From Amia ocellicauda (Eukaryota > Chordata > Actinopteri > Amiiformes > Amiidae), in assembly GCF_036373705.1 (NCBI RefSeq), contig NC_089867.1, forward strand, positions 14,857,501 to 14,921,500: 64,000 nt of DNA. The letters run 5' to 3'. The position numbers were made by a program, and so were the translations under genes. Shown here piece after piece: positions 14,482-26,456 of this stretch. The notes under the pieces were generated by a model that did not search any database, was not told where the DNA came from, and saw only the letters and a program-made list of their open reading frames with translations. Position 1 is the stretch's first letter. Every line of letters begins with the position of its first letter.

Positions 14482-17455
14482 TATACACTTAAAAAAACAT
14501 CAAGGGCTTTAGGAGGCCCAGGGGACCTTGTGAAAACATACCTCATCATTGTCTCTCTCCCTCCCTCCCTCTGCCTCTCTTTCTTTATTTTTCTATATGT
14601 TTGCACAATCATGCACTCATTCTCCCACCAACACACACAGACACAAATACTCTGTCACACACTCTCACAGACACACCATTTGACACCCTCTGGAGCCTCT
14701 TCTCTGGAGTCTTCAGAGGAGTCTACACAGCATGACTGGTCTAATGCAAGGGGCAGAGCAGGGCAGATTTGCTTATCTAAAGCATCGCACCTTTTGTTAT
14801 TCGGTGCTGCACAGACCTGAGCGAGGCTGGCTGGGGAGGGTGCTGTGAGTGCAACAGGCTGTGATAGTACATCACAGAGCTTCTGTCCAAGACTGGGGGG
14901 GCGGGAGTGTGGAGGGTGGAAAAGGGGCGTTGCTGTTAGGGAGCAGCTCCCTTCCTGATGCAGATGAGTTGCGACTGCTCCAGTATGTGGAGTGTGACCC
15001 CCCGTTGTGCAGCTCCAAGGCCTGGCAGCAGAGATATGAGGGGGAGAAGAAAAGGCGCCCTTCTGACGGGAGCCAGAGCAGCACAGCCCCTCACAGCGTG
15101 GGGTCATCTGGGCTGCCTCAATCGGGCTGCTTCTGGGAACTCCCGAGAAAGATCAGGATCATAACCAATCAGAATCTGCAGGTTTCACCATCACCCTGCT
15201 ACGAGGATGACGAGGGTGGCAATGATGTGGAATAACGGGTTTCAGTAAAATTAACCTGTATAGGCCCATGCTGACAGTACAAGCAGCAGATACTAATGGC
15301 TGTCCTGAGATCGACAGGCTTTCAGGACATGGGCTCCGAATCCTCCTCGATCACAGTTGCCTCATGCGTCATCAGTGGCCGCCCCTCTCTGTGAGGGCTT
15401 GCTTCCTAAAACACCCAAACAGAACAGCCACTGCCACTGTTGTCCAGTCAGCTCTGTTTCAACTTTATTTTGCATTAACCCTTTCCAGTAGTGAACTGAA
15501 ATACAAGGCTGAGGAAAAGACAGCGGTTAAAGGCTGTTTTGCAGGTTTTGTGGTCCTAAAAGAGCTGTGTGTCCAAACAAATCTCACAGTCAAGAGTCAC
15601 ATAAGAAAAAGGATATGCTACACCACCTGAAGAAGAAAAAAGGGAGAGAAATGCCAAAGACTACGGGACCCTGCCTTCCCCCCGACTCCCCTCAGCTCAG
15701 ACCTGCTGTCCACACTGCCTCCCAGTCTCTTAGCTCTTAGCACAATGGCTTTACTGCAGACTCCAGCCCCTCACCCATGCTGCCTCCCTCCCTCCCACGC
15801 AGACTCTTGACTAAGGTTTGGTTTCCGGTTTCCTAGATTGCCTCGCCTTGCATGGAAATGAAAGCTGTACTCTGCACCTAGTGGACCTCTCCTCTGTTTC
15901 TTTTTGTTCTCTCCTCTCCATCCATCTCTTTTTTCCACAGGATTCATCTGTTTTCAGCCATAGCTATGGCACCATACGTGGGCAAACGCCACCCTCTGAC
16001 AACATAAACTCGCGCACACACACTCACCTACTCATGCACACACACTCACTAATTCAAACATTCACACATTCTTGCACAATCACTGGCACACACTTGCACA
16101 CAGAAAGATGTACCGTGCCTGATCCGACTCTCCTCTCACTCTGCAAGTCTGCCCTGCGTGCTCAGACAAGTCTGGAGCTGGAATGGGAGAACAGGTCTGT
16201 CAGCTCCCTCTTTCAGCCCTCACTTAACCCCTGCACTTCCAGGCTCAGCTAGTTGGCACTGGTGGCATGAACGACTCAAGCCAGTTCCCAGCTCAGGATG
16301 GACAGGAGAAACACTGCACACAGGGATGGACTGACTTGGAACAACAAGGTTTTAAATGCCCCGTTGCTTCAGCATTGTGAGTTTTGAGGAGCTCAGTCAG
16401 CTCATAAAAAAGCACTTGTTGAAACCACTAATTCTCCAGATGCCATTGTGCCTGTTATTTATTTCCCCACCAATTATCCTCATCCGTCGCCATCACAGAT
16501 AACGAGAAAGCGTCTCCGCAATCTGAATCAGATCGCTTCCCTCTGCGCATTGCACCGAGGCTAATTTCTTCCTCTACCGATTGAGGGAAGGTGGGTGGGG
16601 GGGGGGCTGACTGGAGATCTGATCTGGTCTCTTGAAGGCAGGGAGACAACAATCTAATAAAGTGCTTTTAATCAGGAAGAGCATATAATATTTCTGATCC
16701 AATTACATTCTGAATCACCAAAATGATGAAGTTGGACTGGAAACATAGCGATGACTACAGCTAGTACAGCATACTGGTACTTGCGATTCTGCAGCTGCCT
16801 GGCGTGCGATTCTGTCCAAGTCACTCCTTGCGGTGCCCAGCAGAGTTCATGTAACAGGGTTCATTAGATACACAGTTCCAGAGACAGGAGGTTTGTCGGG
16901 CGGGTTTGTCTCTCTGTTGGGGTGGGTTGTGTGGATCAGGCTCTCAGAGATGTACCCAAGATGGATGTCTGAATCCGTACACAAGTAACAAAGCCCGGCT
17001 GCAGCCCCTCTCACCCTACCTTGGACACGGGGACACAGAGGGGCTACAGGACAGAAGTAGCCACACCCACTGTGTCTGAGACCTCCAGACTCCTCCACTG
17101 CAAGCCTGCTGTCATAACCGTGGAGCAAGACCACAGTCAGGTTGTTAAACCCTCTAGCTAACACTTCAATAACCACTGGGTGTATTCAATTCCGAGATAA
17201 CTCAAACTATAACCATACCTCTTACACAAATCACAAATCAACAATGTGTGAGGCTGGTGCTGATTAACACCAGGGTCTGGAGCTCCATCCCCCGTCCGCC
17301 CCCACACTGTGGAGGTCTTGGAGGTGATGACACGAACACGAACCGCACTTAAAATAGATGCAGGTGTTAAAGTGTGTGGTAGAAATGGAGTTGTATGAGT
17401 GTAATGTGTATAACATCATGTCTATTTCACTTGCATTAATATATATTACATATAC
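14482..17455. other. Non-coding, presumed nbeal2 intron
   Basis: No exon recognised on either strand. The region contains CT-rich and CA-rich patches. The stretch 16440-16600 is unusually non-repetitive and includes AGATAA-type GATA motifs, which could be regulatory but is unproven. Confidence 0.4.
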
Positions 17456-17592
17456 AGTGCCTACAAAAAGTCTACACCCCCTTTCAAAATATTCACCTTT
17501 TCCAAGTGCAAAACATATTTTGTAGAAAATTAATAACAAATAAAAACTCATATAGCTAGGATGGATACCCATTTCTAGACTTTCTATAGGAA
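17456..17592. mobile_element. Short non-autonomous DNA transposon relic (MITE-like)
   Basis: The left end, CAGTGCCTACAAAAAGTCTA, is mirrored at the right by a reverse complement of CCTATAGAAAGTCTAG near 17568-17583. Only about 100 bp lie between, with no coding capacity. The head resembles a very common fish repeat whose ends read CAGTGCCT...AAGTCTACACCCCC. The boundaries are approximate because the right end merges into a TA repeat. Confidence 0.6.
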
Positions 17593-17595
17593 CTA

Positions 17596-17597
<2 letters not shown>

Positions 17598-17646
<49 letters not shown>
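17598..17646. repeat. (TA)n microsatellite at the left edge of a DD36E transposon
   Basis: A run of TA units leads directly into the transposon terminus at 17647. Tc1/mariner elements insert at TA, so the repeat is a natural target. Confidence 0.9.
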
Positions 17647-18864
17647 CACTCACCTAAAGGATTATTAGGAACACCATACTAATACTGTGTTTGACCCCCT
17701 TTCGCCTTCAGAACTGCCTTAATTCTACGTGGCATTGATTCAACAAGGTGCTGAAAGCATTCTTTAGAAATGTTGGCCCATATTGATAGGATAGCATCTT
17801 GCAGTTGATGGAGATTTGTGGGATGCACATCCAGGGCACGAAGCTCCCGTTCCACCACATCCCAAAGATGCTCTATTGGGTTGAGATCTGGTGACTGTGG
17901 GGGCCAGTTTAGTACAGTGAACTCATTGTCATGTTCAAGAAACCAATTTGAAATGATTCGACCTTTGTGACATGGTGCATTATCCTGCTGGAAGTAGCCA
18001 TCAGAGGATGGGTACATGGTGGTCATAAAGGGATGGACATGGTCAGAAACAATGCTCAGGTAGGCCGTGGCATTTAAACGATGCCCAATTGGCACTAAGG
18101 GGCCTAAAGTGTGCCAAGAAAACATCCCCCACACCATTACACCACCACCACCAGCCTGCACAGTGGTAACAAGGCATGATGGATCCATGTTCTCATTCTG
18201 TTTACGCCAAATTCTGACTCTACCATCTGAATGTCTCAACAGAAATCGAGACTCATCAGACCAGGCAACATTTTTCCAGTCTTCAACTGTCCAATTTTGG
18301 TGAGCTTTTGAAAATTGTAGCCTCTTTTTCCTATTTGTAGTGGAGATGAGTGGTACCCGGTGGGGTCTTCTGCTGTTGTAGCCCATCCGCCTCAAGGTTG
18401 TACGTGTTGTGGCTTCACAAATGCTTTGCTGCATACCTCGGTTGTAACGAGTGGTTATTTCAGTCAAAGTTGCTCTTCTATCGGCTTGAATCAGTCGGCC
18501 CATTCTCCTCTGACCTCTAGCATCAACAAGGCATTTTCGCCCACAGGACTGCCGCATACTGGATGTTTTTCCCTTTTCACACCATTCTTTGTAAACCCTA
18601 GAAAGGGTTGTGCGTGAAAATCCCAGTAACTGAGCAGATTGTGAAATACTCAGACCGGCCCGTCTGGCACCAACAACCATGCCACGCTCAAAATTGCTTA
18701 AATCACCTTTCTTTCCCATTCAGACATTCAGTTTGGAGTTCAGGAGATTGTCTTGACCAGGACCACACCCCTAAATGCATAGAAGCAACTGCCATGTGAT
18801 TGGTTGGTTAGATAATTGCATTAATGAGAAATTGAACAGGTGTTCCTAATAATCCTTTAGGTGA

Positions 18865-18867
<3 letters not shown>
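17647..18867 (-). mobile_element. Tc1/mariner DD36E transposon, copy 1 (1221 bp)
   Basis: The terminal inverted repeats are 29 bp and perfect. The left one starts CACTCACCTAAAGGATTATT and the right one is its reverse complement, ending at 18867. TA dinucleotides flank both ends within TA microsatellites. A single intact transposase gene fills the minus strand. The same element occurs at 43681-44895 and, deleted, at 59554-60400. The spacing of the catalytic residues matches the DD36E group of Tc1/mariner elements, which I recall being called Incomer; the name needs a database check. Confidence 0.95.
17679..18719 (-). CDS. Tc1/mariner DD36E transposase, full length (346 aa)
   Basis: This cut-and-paste transposase would bind the element ends and move them to TA sites. 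The N-terminal third carries two helix-turn-helix regions (about residues 5-50 and 65-120). The catalytic triad is visible: D155 in AWSDESRF, D246 in FQQDNAPCH and E283 in PDLNPIEHLW, with 36 residues between D246 and E283. The Gly-rich GGGGVMVWGMF segment typical of the superfamily lies at 190-200. The frame is open from ATG to stop with no frameshift, and the length fits the family. It differs from the copy at 43713-44747 by a few substitutions and two extra residues. Whether it is expressed or active is unknown. Confidence 0.93.
   Translation of the reverse strand: MGKKGDLSNFERGMVVGARRAGLSISQSAQLLGFSRTTLSRVYKEWCEKGKTSSMRQSCGRKCLVDARGQRRMGRLIQADRRATLTEITTRYNRGMQQSICEATTRTTLRRMGYNSRRPHRVPLISTTNRKKRLQFSKAHQNWTVEDWKNVAWSDESRFLLRHSDGRVRIWRKQNENMDPSCLVTTVQAGGGGVMVWGMFSWHTLGPLVPIGHRLNATAYLSIVSDHVHPFMTTMYPSSDGYFQQDNAPCHKGRIISNWFLEHDNEFTVLNWPPQSPDLNPIEHLWDVVERELRALDVHPTNLHQLQDAILSIWANISKECFQHLVESMPRRIKAVLKAKGGQTQY

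Positions 18868-18946
<79 letters not shown>
18868..18946. repeat. (TA)n microsatellite at the right edge of DD36E copy 1
   Basis: About 38 TA units follow the right transposon end directly. Confidence 0.95.
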
Positions 18947-18948
<2 letters not shown>

Positions 18949-20710
18949 TAGCTCTATCTATATATAGTGTTTCTGGAAGGGAGAGGAGAAAGGTCAAGAA
19001 TGCAGAATTCTGGTAAAAGAGGGAGGTTGAAAAAAAATGAAGGGGGCAGTGTCAGGAATGAGGTAAACAGGAGAGGTGGAGTGTGAGGGAGGAGAGGAGA
19101 GTGGAGACTTTGCTTTGAACACTTTGGCACAACACAGAGAACTTTCTCCTGCCTTTAAAACATTTCTGAATTTGCATGAGGGGGAGAGCACGAGATAAGA
19201 AAAGGAGACAAAAAGATAGGACAAGAGGTTGGGGTGGAGGGAAAGAGAGACAGAGATCAAACTCTAATTTAGTGTGCTGTGTGGTGAGGTGTGGTGTGTT
19301 GAAAAAGCTTTGTGTGTGTACTAAATCACATCTGAAGATAAAAGCGTGTTATTTTACGCAACAACAAGGTGAATCAGATGAGAAACAGGGAAAACCAATA
19401 TAAATCTTTGATAAACCAGTAGAGAAGTTCACACAGCCAAGTCAGTGCGACAATGGGGGTTTTCGGGAGCCATTCCCTGTAGGATACAGAGCCGGGACTT
19501 TGGATCTTGGAGGCGGATCGGTACCCCACTGGTCCCACACTGGGTTTCACGTCCCTTGAGCCCAGACAACTGTTTCTGGTTGCCACAGAAACCCGCACCC
19601 TTACCGGAGGTGGCCGAACGCCTCCGGAGAATGCCGAGCGACGCAGAGCCGATGCACTCGCCCCCTAAGCGGCTTCCCATAGGTATACAAAGACCCCGAA
19701 AAGTGTCAGGAGTTTTCTTTATTGCCAGGAGAATCCACCAGACAGGAAAGCGACCACTAGCGGGGTGCGAAAATGAACAGCTCAACCAGCAGACTTCACA
19801 GGGGGCTGCAGTGCCGGTCCAGACAAGTGCACAAGCACAATTACACCATGCCATTATAATACCAATCACTACCAGCAGCTGTGGTGGGAGTAGCTGAAGC
19901 AGGACAAGTAGGAGTAGGGCACTGAACAGACCAATAATTCAGTTTCTAGTAACTACTACAGTAGCTGAACTATTGCATACACAGAATAAATGTGCATTGC
20001 CTTGTGCACACATCGGAGGGTTGTATGGTTGGTGGTAGGAACAGGAAACAGCAGGCTGGCTTGTTTACACACAACGCGGTTTGATCGACACGGGACGGGT
20101 CCAGAGGGAAATAAGTTCCCATTACCAGTAGACCTGTTGGACGGCGACGCCTTTGCCATTAAACCAGTAACAACCAGTTCGCGTATCACACCTGCTAGCG
20201 TTTAATATCGGAATGTGTTGGTTCTACGGAGCATTTGAGAATAACTACAACCCTTGATCTTAATCAATGGCAGCGACATCCTGTGGGGGCTTAGACTTTG
20301 TTAAAGGTCAACACAAAACATAATAATCAAACAAAACCCGGGCCGGGTTAATCCGAGCCAGTGGGTCGATCATGCAGGCAGTGCATAGTCTGACAGGTAC
20401 CGACTGGACCCGAGATGCACTCAGAACAGAACCACAGCCATAAAAACACCAAGGGATACACTAAAAATGCAATCCATTAAATGACACGAAACCCATATTG
20501 CGTACTAACCCACTAACAACAGTGATGATTACTACTACAACGACAGACCGAGCACTTCAGCACTTCCTTCACTACATAAAACCACCATGTCGGAGTTCAG
20601 GTCCCCGCAGCCCTGCGCGTCCGCTGCCCGGCTCTCTGGGCTTCAGCACTGGAGCTGTGAAAATGGTCGAAATAAAACAAGCACAATCCACAGGTGTCCC
20701 CCCCGCTCAC
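18947..20710. other. GC- and CpG-richer proximal part of nbeal2 intron 1
   Basis: No exon was recognised. From about 19440 the sequence becomes CpG-richer than the surrounding intron and holds a small inverted repeat (CCGGAGG at 19604-19610 against CCTCCGG at 19621-19627). It adjoins the nbeal2 first exon and could contain promoter-proximal regulatory DNA. Confidence 0.35.
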
Positions 20711-20761
20711 CTTGGTGAAGTACAACATCCACAGCTCGTACAGTCTCTCCTTGGAAGCCAT
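20711..20761 (-). CDS. nbeal2: nbeal2, first coding exon (partial gene)
   Basis: On the minus strand the ATG at 20761 opens 17 codons reading MASKERLYELWMLYFTK, followed by a GTGAGC donor. This matches the conserved N-terminus of NBEAL-family BEACH-domain proteins (ERL-ELW-LY), and the exon ends at the position expected from the human genes. NBEAL1 has a similar start. I prefer NBEAL2 because ccdc12 lies next door in divergent orientation, as in human 3p21.31. NBEAL2 is a large BEACH/WD40 scaffold needed for alpha-granule formation in platelets and thrombocytes. No later exon was found in the 20.7 kb to the left, so intron 1 probably runs out of the window. The ATG context is preceded by a CpG-rich 5' region. 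Confidence 0.82.
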
Positions 20762-21260
20762 GCTCTGGGCTCTGTCCTCCCCCAGCGACGGCGGTCTTCA
20801 CAGCGTTAAAACATGCATTGAGCCGATTAATATTATTACTGTAATGATATACCTAGAGTCGATATAGATTTGTATTGGGTTGACTGTCTGTTTTATTTAA
20901 AGAGAACTATATTCCTCTTTCACTGGCTTCATCGTGTCCTTCTTTATCGTAGCCGACTCATTACTTCCCCCAAAGTTAAAAGTATCTTTAAAACAACAAA
21001 TACACAAACCGATACAATAGTTGCAGTGGCGGCGTGTGCGCGTCTGTGCGCTGTTGTCACTGCACTGCTTCACAGTGGGAGAGAAGCAGGAAGAGCCGAG
21101 GAGGCGGTGTGTCGGCTCTCCGCACCGCGGCGCACCGGCTGCGCTTTTGCGCTTTTGCGCTTTTGCGCGCTGGGCGCTCGGCTCCTGCAGCTGCACCGGT
21201 GCGGGTCTCCCTGGAGGGTCTCCGCGATCAGCACCCCTGCTCTCCCGGTATCCGCAGCCC
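20762..21260 (-). promoter_or_regulatory. CpG-rich 5' region and probable promoter of nbeal2
   Basis: The stretch just upstream of the nbeal2 start codon, densest at 21025-21260, is rich in CpG (for example CACCGCGGCGCACCGG) and has no TATA box I can identify. It includes three tandem copies of GCGCTTTT around 21141-21168. A CpG-island promoter is inferred from composition and position only. Confidence 0.55.
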
Positions 21261-21696
21261 TTCTCAGGCAGCTCTGTCCCGGTGGATGTTGGCTTAAGTT
21301 AGGGGTGACAATTCCCGATCGGCCCCTTTGTTTGAACCATTTTTGATGGTTTCCAGAGACTCCCTTTTGGAAACTGGGAAAGAAACTCCAGGCTCTCCGG
21401 ACTCCCAGCAGGGTGCGTAGCCAACAGGTAACCTTCTTAAAGACACAGGCGTCTATTTAAAATGATCCAATTGACAGCAAAGCGGTAGTAAAAAGTGAAC
21501 AAAGTGACCTCCTGATATCTACTCACAGAGATTCCGTCTGTATGGTACACCAACAAAGGGTTTTAATTCTCTTCACAACGAACACAGTCACCTTACCATC
21601 CCTCAACATTAATCTAAATGAGTTTCTAACTCTAACCTAACTTTAAACATTATGGGGCAGGCCTTGATTATCTTGATAATAAGCCCATAACTACTT

Positions 21697-22370
21697 TCAA
21701 TCAAAACGTATATGTGACCTGTCTAACACGTCGGTCCAAAATCTCCCATAGGTGTTCAACGGGGTGAGATCTGGTGACTGCGAAGGCCATAGCATATGAT
21801 TCACATCATTTTCATACTCATCACACCATTCAGTGTGCCCTCGTGTCCTGTGGATGGGGGCATTGTCATCCTGGAAGAGACCACACCCATCAGGATAGAA
21901 GTGTTTCACCACAGGATAAAGGTGATCACTCAGAATAACTTTGTAATGATTTGCATTGACCCTTCCCTCTAAGGGGACAAGTGGACCCAAACCATGCCAG
22001 GAAAATGACCCCCACAGCATTACAGAGCCCCTGGTCCCCCTCACTGTAGGGGTCCAGCAGTCAGGCCTGTACCGATCTCTTGGTGTTGCCACACATGCAC
22101 TTGTCCAGAATATGGTGAAGGATGACTCGTTGACATCTCTGTAGACTAGTGCCCCAATAATGACCCCTCTTTCAAAGTCACTTAGATCCTTTCCTCTTGC
22201 CATCTTGATCCAAAATCAAGGTCAACTGGGCTGCTCAGCATTTGTATACATGCCACAGAGCATGATAGGATGTTAATTGCTTAATTGTATCATACAGAAC
22301 ATCTGTTTGAAGGCACCTGCATTTCTTATGTTCCTCCACTCATTTTTTCAGGGTTTTCTTTTAATTTGTC
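21697..22370 (-). mobile_element. Internally deleted Tc1-like transposon remnant
   Basis: The minus strand keeps a shortened transposase frame (22203 to 21697, 168 aa). It begins MARGKDLSDFERGVIIGAL and jumps after about 20 residues to the catalytic region. There it shows GSVMLWGSFSWHGLGPLVP, then FQDDNAPIH (second catalytic Asp) and [10 protein letters not shown], after which the usual Asn-Pro-Ile-Glu is altered (TPLNTYGRF). Most of the DNA-binding domain and the first Asp segment are missing, so it is dead. It is a different family from the DD36E copies. The outer ends could not be paired: the right end is near 22370 and the left end appears lost. Confidence 0.8.
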
Positions 22371-22380
22371 TATATGTATG

Positions 22381-25300
22381 TATGCTTGTTTATAATTTTA
22401 TTTTTTGCTCAGGTTGCATTTTTACTGTGTAAAATTCCAGCAGATATTTTATTTAATGCTTTTCTTTGCAAACAACACAACACAAACACATCAACATCAT
22501 CATAAGAAGACAAGGAAGAATTGAGAAGCAGGAGAAGGCAGGCAGGTAGTGTGTGTGCCCTGCAGAGACCCTGCTCCTCTCCTCCATGTGGGACGATTTC
22601 AGTCCCAACCCCCACACTGCTGACCGAGACCCTGCCAGCATTCCACACCCCACCAGGACTGCTGCGGCCCTGCCTCTATCTTTTAGTCTGAGCTGCACAC
22701 TGGTAGTGAACCAGTTTCACTTTCCACAGCGCTCACCTGCACTCGCTCGCAGAGACATTCTTCCAACCAGTGCAGCCAAAGAATGCTCTGAGCAGTGCCA
22801 GCTGGACAGCACTTCAAAACATTGTATCACAAGCAGCTGCAAGACTCACTATTGAGAGACCTGCTATGTGTTCTTCAAAGCACACTATAACTTCCTGAGG
22901 AGATTTTCAGTCTTTTGCTATCCAGGAGTTGTGCAGAGCTGCAGAAAGGTAAAAAACAACAGCAAGAGCAAAAATAGACTACAGAGAAACTAGAGAGAAA
23001 AAATGCTGCTATTGTTTTCTTTTACCAGACCAGACTTAACCAAAGCCCCTGTATTTCAAATGAGCTGAACAATAGGAGGGAAAGACCCACAATAGCTCCC
23101 AGTATCTTTGACACAACGGCAGAGTGGATGTTGTTTGGGGACTCAGAGGTTTCAGGCAGTGTTTGATTGTAAGGTGTGGCTGGACTGCAACACACTCTGT
23201 GTTCATCTGCCCTTGTAATATTCTAGTATTAATTAATTAACTTTTTGAGTGTCTCCACTCACACATACCAGGCAGGACTTTACCTCTATAATCTATAATC
23301 ATGAACCCAGTACAGTTTGTTGAGAAGAATGATCTATTTCACTTGCTTCTCTCTGGGATCTACAAAGTGACTCTCTGGACACGGCCGTGTGTGAGAGAAG
23401 CCAGCCGACAGTCCAATGGGAGTGTTAGTGAGTTGAGCAGAGCATGAGATGGCCAGGTGGCCACAAAGTGTGTCACTCCAAACTGGCTGAATGAACGGAT
23501 AAATTAACTGAAACCCAGAGAGAGGCTTAAATGATAACCTTGCGTTGCTTACAAGAAGACTTTCTGAGCATTGCAGAAGCCTGATCTATGTCAAAGACTC
23601 TTTAAGACCCACGTAAAGACCCCAGTGTAAACATCCACAGGGTTTTGTTATAATTAAATGTGACCATGACTAAAATGATACAAATGCAGACTGAGTACAC
23701 AGTGTTGTACAGTCACTCCCTCTCCTGGGCGAGGGAGGACTTTGTCAAGGTCAGGACTGGTGGAGCCAACTGCAGTGGTGATATCTCTGCCTTAACTGCT
23801 GCACAGCTCTGTCTGAGAGCACAAAGTCAACACAATCACACTCTCTTACTCACACACACTCTCTCTCTCATATACACACACTCTCACAGAGTTGATATAC
23901 ACTCTCTCTCTCTCTCTCTCAATCTCACACTTACACACACGGTAAGCTTTGTAATCATTTCCCAGTGCTCTTCATGGCCGGCCCAGTGTTGCTATGTGCT
24001 GTCCTCTCTGCTGATGTCCCTGCTCTCTGGCCAAAGTGCCAGGCTGTGTGTTTTCTCTCTGGTTGCTTCCTGCCCAGAGGTAGTTAATTAGCTCTGCTTG
24101 CCAGGAGTTTGAGTTTCAGCTTCATCTTCTGAAGCACAATGGGAGCTACCATTGCAGCTCATATTTTTCTGTTTTTCTCTAGAAAAAAGAATTCCAGTCT
24201 CACAATTACACATCCTCCAACTACAGTGTATTAATTACCTTTACTTGTGTGTATTTGTGTGTGTGTGTCTTTGTCTGTAACACACTGAGGTTATTGTTCA
24301 CGGTGCTATATTGGTCATTGGTTTGATGCAAAGAGTGAACCTCCAGGCAGCTGTATTGCCATGGCAATGCCCTAGATTCCTCACCAAGTCCAGTCCGGTA
24401 GACTAAAGGCACCCTGTCTGTCTGCATTGTGAGGAGCGGACGGACTGGCATGGCGACGCAGTGGAATCTGATGCACAGCGCGTTCTGGAATGCTCCGAGT
24501 CAGTGCAGGTGCAGGGTGCTGCCTGGCCACTTCATTAGCACGATGAGCTACTGCCAGCTGTGGGGTTTGGGTATCCATCCAAACTGCAGAGCGAACTCAG
24601 GCTGAAGGAAGCCCCTTTGGGCAGCCATGAACTGATGTAGTGTCCCACACAGTCCCCAAATGTGGACCATTTGAATGTTATGTCATGCTGTCATTTGAAG
24701 AGTGAAATGTATAACCCAATAGTTTTGCATTGTTTACAATATCTGTAATGTGACAAATATCGACTCGTTTCATTCTTAGTGGGATTTTCCTGAGCTTCTA
24801 TAGAAATTTCCATGCCAGGAGAAAAATCCCCTTTTGAGATACTTGGCCTCTCTCTGAAGCTGGTCCCAAGGGCAGTAGGCCAAAGTCTCATTTATGCCAT
24901 CCAACAGGCCGCACAGACCATGCACAGTCTCACACCCAGCACTGAGCCTCTATCCTGGGCCCACTGGGGTTGGCAGGGAAGCTGGATCAACCAGAATGGT
25001 TTAATCAGACCCCACACTGTGTACGGCAGTGGCTGCTCCCAACGTAGCAGGGCAGGGGCCTCTGGCTATGGAAACAGCGTAGTATGGAACTCTACATGCT
25101 AATTGCCTGTGTTCTGGAGAGATTCATGTGTTTTAAGTGAGTTTTATTTTCATTAAACACATTAGAAAAGAAAGATAGCAATCAGAGCTGCAGCCGGTGA
25201 CCTCGTCCTGCGCTCTGAAGGTCAGCTCCAGGAAAGAGCTGAGGGAAAAACGACACAAAAACAATGCCGTCCCAGCGAGGGCCTTGTCTGCTGGAGGAAG

Positions 25301-26389
25301 CATTCCGCCTTCTTCAGACAATACGCTGGCAGGCACTCCCTCCCTGAGAGCAGGCGGACTACTGCAGCATGGGGGTCGGGGGGTAGGAACAGATCACAGG
25401 GCTCTGAGGTGATGTTATTCACACGAGCACAAACTTTCTCCCTGCCAGAGACACGACACGTCACGTCTTGGCCCTAAGCCCCCCTGTGTGGAGAGAGAGG
25501 TCATGATCACCATCATCCAGCGGTGACTGACAGACCCCAGCCACACTGACATGGGGAAGAGTACTTTAGTGTCTGTGGGACTGTCTGCTGCAGCACGCAC
25601 AGAGGCCTAGCTGTTTGATACACAGATGTTTGAGTGTGCTCCAGTTTGTGCTAAGTGTTTTGTCAGTAGTGATATCTATATGTTAACTTTTAACATGCCA
25701 GGACTTTGTATACATGTATGGATGTATGTATGTAAAAATGTATGTATTTATTTGCCTGTTTTATTTAATTATAGTTCATATGTCTTCTACTAGGAGACAC
25801 AAACCCTCATCCTTACCCCCCCCCCCCCAACCATGTACATACACACAGCCAGGGAACCAGCAGAGCTCAGTCCCCAGTGTAGGCGTGTGCTCCCTGAGTC
25901 ACCAGAGGTTGGCAGCTTGGCCGCCCGCAGAAAGGCAGGGGAACAGCCCTGCTTCACATCACTAGACTCCCAGGAGACACCCCTCCCAAAGCCAGGATTA
26001 AAGTGATCTCACACCTGTTACATCACCTACCTATCAGTTTCCACACACTGCATTTCACATACCTGATGAAAACCTGTTTATATGATTATTATAAATACTG
26101 TATAATACATAGTTAAAATAATAAAAAATAAAGTGCAGTCCTGATGTTCCTGGTTAATTGGTCACTTAGAGCTTTACTGTTTCTTTTTTCCAACAGCCCT
26201 TCCAATATCACTAATAAAACCGTGGGGGGCAAAAGTTACACAACTTAAAGTATTTTTTTTTTTATAAAACCTATACAGCAACCAAAGATATTAATGTTAT
26301 TGTCATTTAATTTGAAATCCAAAGCACTCTTGTGTGCTGCTACTCCCTGCACAGGAACACCCTGAGCGGGGCAGCTCGATTGTCTCTGC
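22381..26389. other. Intergenic DNA between divergent nbeal2 and ccdc12
   Basis: No exon recognised. CA/CT simple sequence occurs near 23850-23940 and a TAATTAATTAA stretch near 23230. Long open frames here are low-complexity or lack any recognisable motif. Confidence 0.5.
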
Positions 26390-26456
26390 GCTCGGCTGCC
26401 TTTGCCTGCATCGATGCAGTCGGTGCCGATGCCGACGCGCGGGGCATTGTGGGAAG
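26390..26456 (+). promoter_or_regulatory. 5' UTR and core promoter region of ccdc12
   Basis: A short CpG-rich patch (GATGCCGACGCGCGGGGCAT) directly precedes the ccdc12 ATG. It ends GGGAAG-ATG, with a purine at -3. The sequence GCATTGTGGGA resembles the ACTACAATTCCC-type (ZNF143/THAP11) promoter motif read in reverse, a common housekeeping-promoter element; this is suggestive only. Confidence 0.5.

Noticed and set aside
18067-18827. Plus-strand open frames within the DD36E transposons (repeated in copies 2 and 3)
   Set aside because: They are antisense shadows of the transposase gene.
19429-19897. Overlapping 146- and 150-codon frames on both strands
   Set aside because: No recognised motif; GC-rich intronic DNA near the nbeal2 promoter explains the lack of stops.
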